A stretch of 64,000 nt of DNA from Lasiosphaeria ovina (lineage: Eukaryota > Ascomycota > Sordariomycetes > Sordariales > Lasiosphaeriaceae), in contig JAULSN010000016.1 of NCBI GenBank assembly GCA_033439765.1, positions 372,001 through 436,000 of the forward strand, read 5' to 3'. Under the pieces are notes generated by a model. The model was not told the origin of the DNA. It saw only the letters and a program-made list of their open reading frames with translations, and ran no database searches. The translations under genes and the position numbers were made by a program. This document shows, piece by piece, positions 25,530-36,695 of this stretch; the stretch's first letter is position 1, and each line of letters opens with the position of its first letter.

Positions 25530-28500
25530 ATACCGTAACTCCCAGGAATTACACAGACCTGGTAGGTGACGGCCCGCTTGGTCTGGCCGAAACATGTTGC
25601 CCGTTGCTCACATATACAACTTTAGTCTCCAACAAAGGACTCGAGATACTTGACCAGTATGGCATTGGCGCCAGGCGGCTTGGACCGCCGTCGCGACTAA
25701 AAGCCAGCAACCTTGTAGCCAAAGCTACGGATACTCCAGGGCGAAAGCCAATCCTGGTAAGTGCGGCCAACCCGAGCCGTCCATATTCTTGAACAAGTGT
25801 TTTATTAGGAGTTTTGCATTCTCTTGTCCAACTATTCGAAGAAGATAGTCAATTTGAGCCTTTCAGGCCTCAACCTGCACGCAAGCCCAGAAGACATAGT
25901 CCCCATGCTCCCACATCATTGGCTGTTTTATTATCTGCGGAGGAGGCCATAACCGAACGTTTCCCGTCGCCATCCCCTGGACTCGTCACTCATCAAGTAC
26001 ACTACAGCAGGATTCCCACCGCTACATACTAAGTACCTAAGGTAGTTGCCTCGGTATAGAGTACGGAGCACCAACTATTCGTAGGACAGAAAGCTTGGTG
26101 GCTTTCTTCGAGATGATGGCCAGTCGGCCTGCTGGTTCTTTCACCCTAAAAACCTTCTTGTGCGGATAGCGACGAGAACTACCGAGTACATACCCCGGTG
26201 TCGTATCCTTGTCGCGGGGTTTGACCAGGATAGCGAGGGATAGCTAGGCGTAACGCATCTTCTTGGGTCAACCGGATTTTTCTACTTAACATGACTGACT
26301 TGGGTTAGCAGCACTTTGACCACGATCCCACTGATGGAGTTGCTACACTGCTACACTGTGCGACTGCGTGGCATCCAAAGCTGTCATCGAGAACGGAGTC
26401 TATAACGGAGAAGCGACTATTGCCATGTAATTCTCCGTGAATGGACAAAGTTCAGCGTAACGATACCCAAGTATGTACTGTACCTGCCTAGGTACATACG
26501 GACTCCCGCCCCACGGGGAATTTCAGGGGCATGGCAACATCAGCTCAAAGCCGTCTAGCAGACTCGGCAACAAAATACCGATCCGTACCCCGTCAGATAA
26601 ATAACTCAGTCACCTATTTTCCTGTTGCGCAAAGTTAGTGGATTAGCAAACCGTACGGAGCTTCATTCCTCATAAACCCTTGAGCCCAGTCCGGCTCGGT
26701 CTATTCTCCCGGACTTGGCACTGAACGCCTCTTCCCAGGAGCACAACTCCATTTGGCTGGCGGTCTCGACGCAACAGTGAGGTTGATACCTCAGCACAAT
26801 TGCTCGCAAAGCAATAGACAACCAAGGTGTGTATGCGGGTGCGTGCGGTTGTGTGCGCGTCAGAAAGCCTATTAACCTCTAACAATCAGTATGGGGAGCG
26901 AAACAATCACCCCCGCCCGCAGATTTCCATGCGGATTTGATGTGATACATGCCTCCAGTATACGAAATGTAGTAAAATGAAATACAACACGGGCAACACG
27001 TATAGTGTATCCGTAATCCGTACATGCCTGCCTACCTAGGTAGGTACGTATTCAGTACCCTGGGATGTCTTGCCGCAACCTTGACAAGAAACAAAGTACA
27101 CTGCGTACTTAGTAGGCACAGTACATACTCCGTACGGTGAATTAAGTGTTGGCGAAAGCAACCCGCAGAGGTTTGCCAAAGCCAACTTGCAAACCCCACG
27201 ACAACACGACTTCAGAAATAAAAGAAGCGTGGCACTAAATAGGCCGGCCATCTTTACCTCTTTTCTGAGAGTCAGTCCTAGGCAAGGGCAGAGTTGCACA
27301 GGCAGAGATGGAGCTGGGTTGCTGGGGCCAACGATCCATGCCGTTGCCACCCTGTCTTGCCCGGGCCTCTTTTGTTGCTAGTCTCCCGCTTCCGGGGTTC
27401 TCATTGTCAAGTCGTCTTGACGGCAGCATTCCGGTACCCCTTTTCCACTTTTCACACTACTCGGTAAATGGGAAAGCCGGTGTTGGCGTGCCCCGCCTAT
27501 TTTTGGGAGTGATTGATATGTTCACGTCCGACCGCAACAGGAGAAAAAAGCGATAAAAGCTCAGCATGAGGAAAGCTTCATTTGGCCAGATTTGTTAACG
27601 TTGGCAGGAGGGAGAAAAGTACGGACAAGCAGGGCCTTCTAGCTTAAAGCCGCCTCCCTCCCACCTCCCACCGCCACACTCAGTGCACTATGCGCTCGGG
27701 TAGGGCCTGACAAGATGCTACTCAGGGAAGCTTGAGAGAAGGTTGCCGAGTAGCCTGACGGCTAGGGGCGCTGCTGAGCCCATTACGTCTCCTGTGTGCA
27801 CGCTGTACACTGTATAATACAACAATACAATAAATACATAGCGTCTGCGGATAGAATGGGTGTGTGTGGAGGACGTGTGTTGATGAGAATGGAGTGCATC
27901 GTGTGAGTGAGTGCACGTCTGCGGCGGGTGGCACTCATGGAGCAAATTGGAAATGGAATGGTACCGTATCGCAAGGGCCAGACCACACTGTCTCGTCTTT
28001 CCCAGCTCCCAGCTCTCTGGCGCCAGGATATGGAAGAAGGGGAATGGAGAAGGGTGGGGGAGACTGGGACGAAAATGGAAAAGAACCCCCTTCTCCCCCC
28101 CTCCCCCCACCCAGACTTGGATAAAAGGACATTGCGCTAAACCAAAAGATGGCCTCACGGGTCCGCACCGACGTTCCTGGGGACAAGTTTTAGTGCTTAG
28201 CGAGGAATCAGCTTGCAAGGTGGGTGGACTGGCCCCCCGCCCAGTGGGGCAGTTTGTGCATGTGGTAGCCAGGTACCCCCGTACCTCTCGCAAGCGGCCA
28301 AGCCAGTTCGCTGCACACTGCGCGCAGCGACCGCGGCGGCACAGCACCCACTTGCACGGCACCAGACAACGACATCCACAAGGGACAAAGTAAATTAGCA
28401 GCATTTGCGGCGACCAGGTCTAACTCGCAACTACGCAACCACCTCACATGGATAGGTGACGGTATGGATGTTTTCACCTCGTGGGGATCTTCCTCCTCCT

Positions 28501-29466
28501 CGCCTCCGGTTGCCGCTGCTGCTGCCTCTCTTCAATCCCTCCGACCGAGCCCGCGCCCCGAACCTCGTCCTCGTCGATCTCGTGCTGAAGCCACTCCGCC
28601 TGACAAGGTGACGGCGCCGTCTCACCATTATCCTCCCTCCCCCGTGTGTCGGGCTTCGTGGCCATCCTTGGTGCATCACCTCCCGATCAAGCGGAGGCCA
28701 ACTCAACGAATCGAGCTTCCGGCCCTCTCCACATTGACCCGACAAAATCCCACTCGAACTAGAAACACCTTGAATCGGCTTCTTGAAGTGACCATTGTTT
28801 CTCGGAACTGTAGCCGGATCGACCACCGAGCCCAGGCATCTCCTTACATTGACCGACCTCGATAGACTCGAATTGGGACGCTGGCTGCCCTCCGCATCCT
28901 GAGCACGGCTGAGCTTGGTTTTAAACCGTCCACTGGTCGAGCTGGCTGGATCCCGAATTGCATCTCGACCTGCCCACATTCTGCTTTCAAAAGTTGCACC
29001 CCTGATGTGTATACGACGCCGCTTTTAAAAATCCAGCTCGCGTTGCGAGTGTAGACTTCCGCGGGGCGGCAACAGCCTCGGGTCATCCGACAATTTCCTA
29101 ACACGAGCTCTCGAGCGCAACTTTTGGCGCTCCTCCCCCGGCTTCCTCTCCAAGACGACAAGAGCGCGAGCCCACAATAAAAGACGTGGATGATATGGGC
29201 TGGACATGTTGAGCAGGAACGAGCTGTCACAAGCAGCGCGAACTCAAAATTACACCACTTAGACACAGACACAGAAGAAGCTCGGCAGGTACCTTGAGCC
29301 CGATACACATTTGGCAGGAACGGGAGGACTGGGAAAGCGCCACGGACTGGTTAGATTCTGTCTCGTCATTTTCGGTCGTTGTGCGCCTCGCGCAACTTAC
29401 AGATTCGCCTTCCACGACAACCTAACTTCGTCAAAACCTAGGATCAGTCCCTCTTCTCCGTGGCAG
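25530..29466. other. Long gene-poor region, right part, and cyclin leader
   Basis: No gene was recognised. TACCTAGGTA (27033-27042) and TACTCCGTA (27126-27134) lie close together. A pyrimidine-rich tract occurs at about 28085-28115. The last kilobase, GC-rich with overlapping frames on both strands, is probably the promoter and 5' leader of the cyclin gene; a frame in phase with the cyclin start is open back to 29311. Confidence 0.4.
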
Positions 29467-31806
29467 ATGCACCGCATCTCCTCCATGTATTCGACTGCGG
29501 CTCCATCGAACCCAACCCTCCGCTCTTCCTTTCTCCCCTCCCCTGCATACTCTACGGGGTGTAACCAGGGCAGCCAGCCGCGGCTGCCACCGCTCAAACT
29601 TCAACAGACTCGGTGCTCCGTTCGGGCAGACGAGGGCGCTCTCACATTGAGTGGTCTTCGCACGCCGCCAGTCGACGATAACATGGGGACAACGTACCAG
29701 GTGCCCAACATGACGTCCTACGAAAACCACCATATGATCCATCACTCCTCATACACATCGACCCTTGCTGCATCAGACCGTGGGAGGCCGGCTTTGAACG
29801 AACGGACGGTCCCGAACGAGCATGTCATTCATCCGACCTCACGATGCCCCACGCAGACGACACATAACCACCAACAGGCCCCGACGCTCCCACAGCCTCG
29901 CCTTTCCGTTGACTCGAATGTTTCTGCGTCTTCGGTCGCCAGTTCCGTCACGCTCTGTTCGTTGGCACCTGCACCAACGGCGGCATCACGACCTCCGCCA
30001 CAACGACCCCACTCGCGACAGCCTACGCGGCCGTCAACGCCGGGCTCGGGAGGTACCATGGCAGACCGGGAGCTGTCGGCGAGGGAATCAGCCATGGTGC
30101 TGCATAGCCTACAGATCCCTCAATGCATCAGTTCAAGAGGAGGAAGTTTGTCGGACTTTGTGGCCGAGTTGACGGCCCTTTTCTGGTTCGAGTCGATCAC
30201 CGTTCTCCAGACGGCAGAAAGCGGCCAAGAACCCTACGCAAGTGTGCCACGAATAGCGGAAAGCGCCATCGCGAGCCATGATTTCAAGAAGCGGGTTCAG
30301 ACTGTCCTGTCAACGACACAGGTTACGCAAAACGTGATTCTACTTGCGCTTTTGTTTATTTACCGGCTTAAGGTGGCCAACCCGATGGTGAGAGGCCGCA
30401 CGGGTAGCGAACACCGGCTGCTCACAGTAGCGCTGATGCTGGGCAACAAATTCCTGGATGATAACACGTATACCAACAAGACGTGGGCCGATGTTTCGGG
30501 AATCTTGGTCGGCGATATCCATGTGATGGAGGTTGAATTTCTCAGCAACATGCGATATGATCTTCTCGCTTCCAAAGCGCAGTGGGAGGAGTGGCTGGTA
30601 AAATTGTCCCGGTTCTGCGCGTTCCTCGAGCGATCACAGCGTTCAGCATCGCCATCGCCCCTTCTCATCCCGTCTCCGACACACCGCGGTTTTGCCTCTC
30701 CTCTACCGTCACCGACCGGCACACTCTCGCTCAACGCGTACGCGCCCAGCCCAACAGGATATGCCGCCTATAGCGGTGCTCATGGGTGGCCGCCATCATC
30801 TGCCACGGTCAGCAGTGCCATCTCGCCTCTAGCGTTGAAGCCCGAGCCGTACTCGAGCAGGAAACGGAGTTTTCCCGACAATGACCCGACCGAGCCCCCT
30901 GCCAAACGTCAGAGCCGGGTGCTCCCCTCGCACGGGCAACATGGATCGCAACCGCCTCCCCAGGCCGTGCCTCTGCATGCCCAGCTTCCCTCGCAACGGC
31001 CGTCCGGATTGCTCGACCAAGCACGCTTGTCTGTGCCGAACCTAACCCTGAACACGAGCCACGCCGCGACAGCTTCGGCACAAGCTTTTCCCGCTCCTGG
31101 TACATATGCTCCGTCCCAGGCCTCTCCTCTCTCATTACCTCCTCTGGCCGCCGGCGTCCGCGCAATGGCGACGGTGTTTCCTAATTCGCCAGCCGCGTTT
31201 GTGTCTCAAGACTCGGCGACCGGCGGTCCCAGTGTTCCTTCCGCCATCACATCCGCAACGCCAACCATGTCGTATCCTCCTGTTAAGTATGGCACCCCGA
31301 CGAAGCGGCTTTCGCCTCGGAACACACTAACTCCAACCGCACACTACCCTGGCTCGTCGCCTCTGACGGACTCCTTCCCCCACTCCGCCGCGTCTATGGT
31401 CAATGTCGGCAGTACAAGCGGCGTCCATACGCCAATATCCCATTCTCCGTCCGTTTACCTACAGCAGCGGAACAGTCCCTACAGGCCTGTCCGGCATGTC
31501 AACACTTTGCTGTATCCTCCGCCATCTGCGTTTCTTCAGCAGTACCACTTCCCCAACACGGTACCTCCGGCTCAAATGCACTACCAACCTCTTGGAAGGC
31601 GACACGAATTCCGTACTGGCATTGTCCCTGAGTTCGCGATGGCGAGTACGGGGCATCACGGCGGGTTTGGAGGTGGAGAGCATCACGCAACCACACCAAC
31701 CCCATACCAGCCAATACCGCAGTTGCTCCCAAACCCCGATCAAGGGCGACCACATTATGGGCAACCCCTGGGACGGCCTGTACCATCTTACCCTCCCCAG
31801 AATTAG
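29467..31806 (+). CDS. PHO80/PCL-family cyclin, CLG1-like
   Basis: A single exon of 779 residues. The N-terminal 200 residues are Ser/Pro/Thr-rich and low complexity. The cyclin box follows at about residues 220-385 and is well preserved: TTQVTQNVILLALLFIYRLK, then GSEHRLLTVALMLGNKFLDD, NTYTNKTWADVSGI and the HVMEVEFLSNMRYDL helix typical of the PHO80/PCL cyclins. The C-terminal half is again Pro/Ser-rich, with a basic KRQSR patch after EPPAKR that might act in nuclear import. Such cyclins activate a PHO85-type kinase and link nutrient state to cell cycle, morphology and autophagy; yeast CLG1 is the closest type. The ATG at 29467 (MHRISSMYS) was chosen since the in-phase upstream sequence (from 29311) looks like leader, but the longer form of 831 residues cannot be excluded. 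Confidence 0.88.
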   Translation: MHRISSMYSTAAPSNPTLRSSFLPSPAYSTGCNQGSQPRLPPLKLQQTRCSVRADEGALTLSGLRTPPVDDNMGTTYQVPNMTSYENHHMIHHSSYTSTLAASDRGRPALNERTVPNEHVIHPTSRCPTQTTHNHQQAPTLPQPRLSVDSNVSASSVASSVTLCSLAPAPTAASRPPPQRPHSRQPTRPSTPGSGGTMADRELSARESAMVLHSLQIPQCISSRGGSLSDFVAELTALFWFESITVLQTAESGQEPYASVPRIAESAIASHDFKKRVQTVLSTTQVTQNVILLALLFIYRLKVANPMVRGRTGSEHRLLTVALMLGNKFLDDNTYTNKTWADVSGILVGDIHVMEVEFLSNMRYDLLASKAQWEEWLVKLSRFCAFLERSQRSASPSPLLIPSPTHRGFASPLPSPTGTLSLNAYAPSPTGYAAYSGAHGWPPSSATVSSAISPLALKPEPYSSRKRSFPDNDPTEPPAKRQSRVLPSHGQHGSQPPPQAVPLHAQLPSQRPSGLLDQARLSVPNLTLNTSHAATASAQAFPAPGTYAPSQASPLSLPPLAAGVRAMATVFPNSPAAFVSQDSATGGPSVPSAITSATPTMSYPPVKYGTPTKRLSPRNTLTPTAHYPGSSPLTDSFPHSAASMVNVGSTSGVHTPISHSPSVYLQQRNSPYRPVRHVNTLLYPPPSAFLQQYHFPNTVPPAQMHYQPLGRRHEFRTGIVPEFAMASTGHHGGFGGGEHHATTPTPYQPIPQLLPNPDQGRPHYGQPLGRPVPSYPPQN

Positions 31807-34140
31807 TTATCTGGTGTGGTTTCCGGGTTTTCTCGCAAATTTTGAACCCCGATTCAAGACCTGTGGTCACAACAGGCACTTTAGTATCTGTATTTGTTAG
31901 TTCTTGTTATTACGACGCATTTTGCATGGCTTGGCGTATGGGGGTTTGGGAATATTGGTCTGCTCAGTCATGCATCAGTCATATGCTTTATTAGGCATGT
32001 CACAAGGCGTTCTGGCATTTACACAACCACGAGTAGTAAGCTGGCCCCAAGTTCGTTTGTACTTCATATTGCCGCGTTGTAGGCCTCATTAAGGTGGTTG
32101 ACCTAGCGTATGCTTTGTTATTTGATGGAGAATTGCTTTGCATTGTGTCTATGCAGCCTCGGTCCAGCGGAATTGTCTTGAGAATGGCGGATGGCCGTGA
32201 TATCCTCGGGATCTTGACGGGCTGGGTATGGTGGATGGCGTTGGAATCACAACTGATATTAGCGAATGTGGATGCAGTGATAATATGGTCACCTCGTGCA
32301 ATCATTTTGGTATGTACATATTGTGCTCTAGCTGGTCATCCTCAGTTGAGGGAGCTGGAGGTTGTGGCGGGAACCCTTGCTAACAACAATGAATGATTAC
32401 CTACCCTGTTTGTGCCTGCGGTTCTGCTCCTGAGTCCTGATCTGAGGCTCGGTCGCTAAACATGATTGTAATTCAACCGCACAGTACCCTGGCCGAGGAT
32501 CTAATTCTAGATTTGCTAAGTTAGCTAAGTTAGTGATCTGGTGGCAGCTTTGGTAAAGATAAAAAACTCCTTTCAACACTGTAGTCAAGTCTAGACACGG
32601 GCTTGTAGCAATTACATTATTATTAGCAAGAAGTTAATTACTTGAAGAGTACCGTAGACATTAACATTTCCTCCTAGCAAACCTGGTCTATATTTCGTGA
32701 AAGTTAGCTAACTACATATCTTAGTCAAGCTGTCTATCTTCGCCTAATTACGTAACTATGACCCAACTGTAATTGTAATTTGAATTTGTTATGTATATTT
32801 GGGTTTTAATCATGGAAACCTCTTCCGAATCAAGTTATACGCCTGAAAGCTCCTGGTTATACTTCTAATAATTACATCTCGGAACTATTTCCGTGCCCAA
32901 ACCCCTCCCGAACTGGTAATTAAATAAAACGTTGAAATGATCATTATATAAAACAACCGAAAACAGTAACTATATGCCATGTGCGTTGTACACGTAGCTA
33001 TTTTCAGCTTCTTTTATCCGGGGTTTATATATCCTTTTGGGTAAGTTGCTGCGCTGGATCTTGAAGATCGTTGTGGATTTCAACGATAATGGTGACCATA
33101 CAACTTAAAGTCCCTGAAATGCACGCCCAAGCGGAGGAAGTTGAATGAGGCCCCTAAGATCACACAAGGTTCGTCCCACTCTAAGTGCTCCACGTCATAT
33201 CAAACGCATTGATTTTTTATTGAGGGCGTGGTTGATCGCGGGGGAAGAAGCAATGTCCGGTGTGAGGTATTTGCGGTATGTGAGTCACGAAGCATGGAGA
33301 CCGAAGCCTTGGTATTCACGACTCTTGCGACCACAAGCTTATGTGCTGGCATGCCCACTGTCTGTGCATCGGGACTGGAGTTCTAAATCTCCAAGTGCTA
33401 TCTTGAGCAGTAGACGCAGGGGTAGCGTCATTTTGTGGCAATACACAAGAAAACAAAGCAGAATAGATAGACGAATGTTTTTTTAGTAAAATATCGTGAT
33501 TTCAGTTGACGAGCCGATGCCGGAAGCCAATTCAAGCATGATACGTTTGTGCTCTTATTTGCTGGCCATTTATCAGACATTGTAACTGGCTATTACTTCA
33601 GGAAACGCCCGTCACCGCCACTTTCGCTCCAGAGAGGCATCCCAATCTGGCCTATCACTATTGCATTCATTGATTCAATCTCCCATTCATGCCCAGTTGG
33701 CAATTTGCCACCCAAAGTCTGCTATATCGGAATGATACACGTCGAATCAATACTTCCAGCAATGCGGGCAATGTGCGCGGACTGTCATCTCCTGAGTGGC
33801 CCAGATATCGGGTAGATCTCGAAGCGGAAGACTGCGAGTGTGCTTCATAAAGAAGAAAGACAACTCTGTGGCTTGATTCCTTACCTAGTCGCGGACACGG
33901 ACCGATGCAAGTCCCGGAAGTCGGAACTCGGGTAGTTGGTCGGCTTCTACTTTGCACTGAGTCATGATTCGACTTGCTCGACGGAGTAGTAGTGCTATGG
34001 GTTGTTAAACATGTGTTTTGTAGGATAGGGCAGTCTATTGTCACAACGCACTGCCGTGTCACAACGGCGATGGCGTGCTCTGTTAATATTATTACCTCGA
34101 TCTCTTACAGCTAAAGGGGTTTGCGTGTCAATGTCAATTC
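31807..34140. other. AT-rich intergenic block
   Basis: Downstream of the cyclin gene, composition becomes AT-rich between about 32.4 and 33.1 kb, with poor coding potential in all frames. No transposase motif, terminal repeat or gene was recognised. Confidence 0.45.
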
Positions 34141-36695
34141 AGCACCACCATCAAGTATTGGGTGAAGGCTAATCCGACGAATTCCGGGATGTGTCTCGCC
34201 GCCGTCTTTGTGGGGTTTGTGGTGGGGTCAGCCGATTTAGATGGCTACTGGTTTGGCACGTCAACTCTGATGAGTCTAGGTGGGGGAGGGATGGGTCTAG
34301 GCGTGGGCTCTTTCCTCTACGTACCGATACATAGACCTGCTCGACATTCAAAGAGGCGCCCAGGCCACACATCAGTGGATCCGGGAGAAGGTAGTGGACC
34401 AGAAGACGGCATTAGAGCACGCACAGCATGCTTAGGCAGACGGCTTCGCATGGCTTCATTGTTGATGATTGGGCTCGGCCCCGTTTTGACCAATACATCT
34501 CACCGAGACTGGCATGGGGATGACCGACCGACGAGAGAGACAGCAAAGAGAAGGGACAGGGTGGATGAAGATCTCTCAATCACCCAGAGCTTGATAGGGG
34601 AGGGGGATCTCCATGCTCAGGCCGCAACCGTGGTCACACCAAGGCTAGATTGCCCACATTGCGGTCACACAGCGTGACAGAGGGAGGCATGCCAAAAGAG
34701 CTTGGAGGCAGCCGCGACTGGCGGCTGTATGCAACTTCTAATCTCGTTGTTGCGGGCGCACTGCGCGATGTGTGAAGATGCCTAAAGCAGCAGCCGAGGA
34801 AACCCGTCTCTGACTTGTCCTTCACCGTGTGCCCAAGCCTGTGTCGGGGTGAGAGAGCCCAGCCCAGCCCAGCCCGTGCCTTCTTCAGGTCGAACGATAC
34901 CGGGGGGAAGAGGCCTGCAAGGACAGCGCGACCAGGGCGACAGAAAACTGTCCCGGCAGCCAACAGTCTTGTCTGGGGTCAAACGGCGTGATGCTGAGCC
35001 GGGAGGCATGCGGCCCGCCCATTGGGTTACGATGGCATTGGGGTTGGGCATCCAATCCGCAATCTAGCCATGTAAGAGCCAAGGTAGATGGAATGGCTGC
35101 TATACGCGTATGTGTACACACAGCGTACATGTCGTGTTTATGGCTGGGCTGGCTCGCGTAGGCTCGAATGGCGTCGATGCAGATTTCCGCAAAAGACGGC
35201 TGCAGCAAATGGCGACAGCACAGCCGGGGGCGGGTGGCTCTTGTGAGGGGCAGAAAGGGGGAAATCCCAAATCGCGCAGGACCACGTCGGGCGTGTCGTG
35301 GCCCAACGATGCCCAACGGCGTGGTTTTGCGCAAGCGAGCCCCGCGATTGGCGGCCCCGAGCTTGTTTAGTGGTTCAGGTCCTGATGCGCGGAGCCGCTG
35401 ACGTCTCATTGCCGTCTCTGATTGACTGGGGTCAGCCGGCGGATGCTGCATTGCGCCTCCGAAGCCCGGGCCGGGGGGTGGTCTGCTTCATGCAGTGCAG
35501 CATGTGTTGATTGACAGCAATTTACATTTCTACTTTTTCTGTCTCTAACGTCCTGTTTGCCGTCTCTTTCTTGGAAAAACAAGGGTGGCTGAACGCCTTC
35601 CGCCAGATTCCACGGCTTCGTCATTCATTCGGGCAGCGCAAATCGCCGCTCCCAACAGAACACAGGACAACGCGAGACATCTCCTCAGGCCACCAGAGAG
35701 CGGGTTTCTGCTGTGGGCGCCGCTGTCTCTGGTGATTTGGCAATGGGGTGGCGAGCAGGGAAGGAAGGAAGCTGGCCAGTCTCTGCCCGACTCTCTGCTG
35801 CCGTCCTGGAAGGTGCGTTCTGTAGGCTGCCTTCCATTCCCGCCTCAAGCCAACAAACAAGCCAGCCCATCAACGCCCATCAACACCTAGAGAGGCGCTC
35901 CTTCCCCTGACCCGATTTGAGGACGTCACCGTGTCCATGCCCAATGCCAGCCATCCAATTTACTGCCCCATCCCCATGCACTTACCCGATTGAGCATTCC
36001 ACGAGGCTGACTAGCCATATCCAGCGTGAGTCATGCCTTTTCCATGGTGGGCGTTGAGCGCGGCGACCTGTAAGGCGTGAGGGAGGTATGTACCTACATA
36101 CCTACATACGGTATGTACAGTACCGACCTGCGTGCCGCACCGAATGCACTAGCCGCAGCTGCCCGGGTCAGTAAGAGAGTGCGGCCTAGAACGAGAAGGA
36201 AGAAAAAAATAAAACCCGAAGAGAAAAAGGAAAAAAAAAAAAATACTCCTTGCCTACCTACCTATGAGCCCAAGGCTAAGGCAGTCCGAGCATCCGAGGA
36301 GGCCCCCTTCAAAACCGGCCCCATCCCCGTGCTTGCCTGCTTGAGCCTGCCTGGTCCTCCTCATCTGCCTCGCTCAATTCGCATCACGCCCAACCGTTCT
36401 GTCCCGCGCGCACGATCAGCACGATTCTCGTCCCCCAAGACCGAGAAGTCCTCCCGCCATGCTCGCCCGTGACAGAACGACCTCCAGCTCAAACCACGAT
36501 CGAGATCCAGCTCCGGCAACCTGAGTATTTGCATTTGCAAACGACCGCTTGACCACGCCTCACAGACTACTTCACGCAGTCATCGAGAATCACCAACCGC
36601 CTCCAGTGCACTGCGTACCTTACCTGTCTTCCATACCTAACTACCCCGCGGAGCCTTCCCATACCAGCGCAGCAGATTAGCAAAGAAGCAGGGCC
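34141..36695. other. Intergenic DNA and leader of the coiled-coil gene
   Basis: No gene was recognised. A plus-strand frame at 34162-34677 (171 codons) has a Gly-rich hydrophobic start but no convincing family, and I leave it unannotated. There is an AGCCC repeat at about 34855-34877, a TACATACC-type repeat at about 36086-36120 and a 13-A run at 36231-36243. The last few hundred bases are pyrimidine-rich and CAGCAG-containing and probably form the 5' leader of the gene at 36696. Confidence 0.45.

Noticed and set aside
27718..28404. 228-codon minus-strand frame
   Set aside because: Cys/His/Pro-rich low-complexity content, overlapping open frames on the other strand, and no family resemblance.
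29311..29466. Extended N terminus of the cyclin (52 extra residues)
   Set aside because: The extra part lacks family features and looks like leader sequence; it is kept only as an alternative start.
34162..34677. 171-codon plus-strand frame with a hydrophobic Gly-rich start
   Set aside because: Only a suggestion of one membrane helix; the rest is Arg-rich without pattern. Not enough to call a gene.
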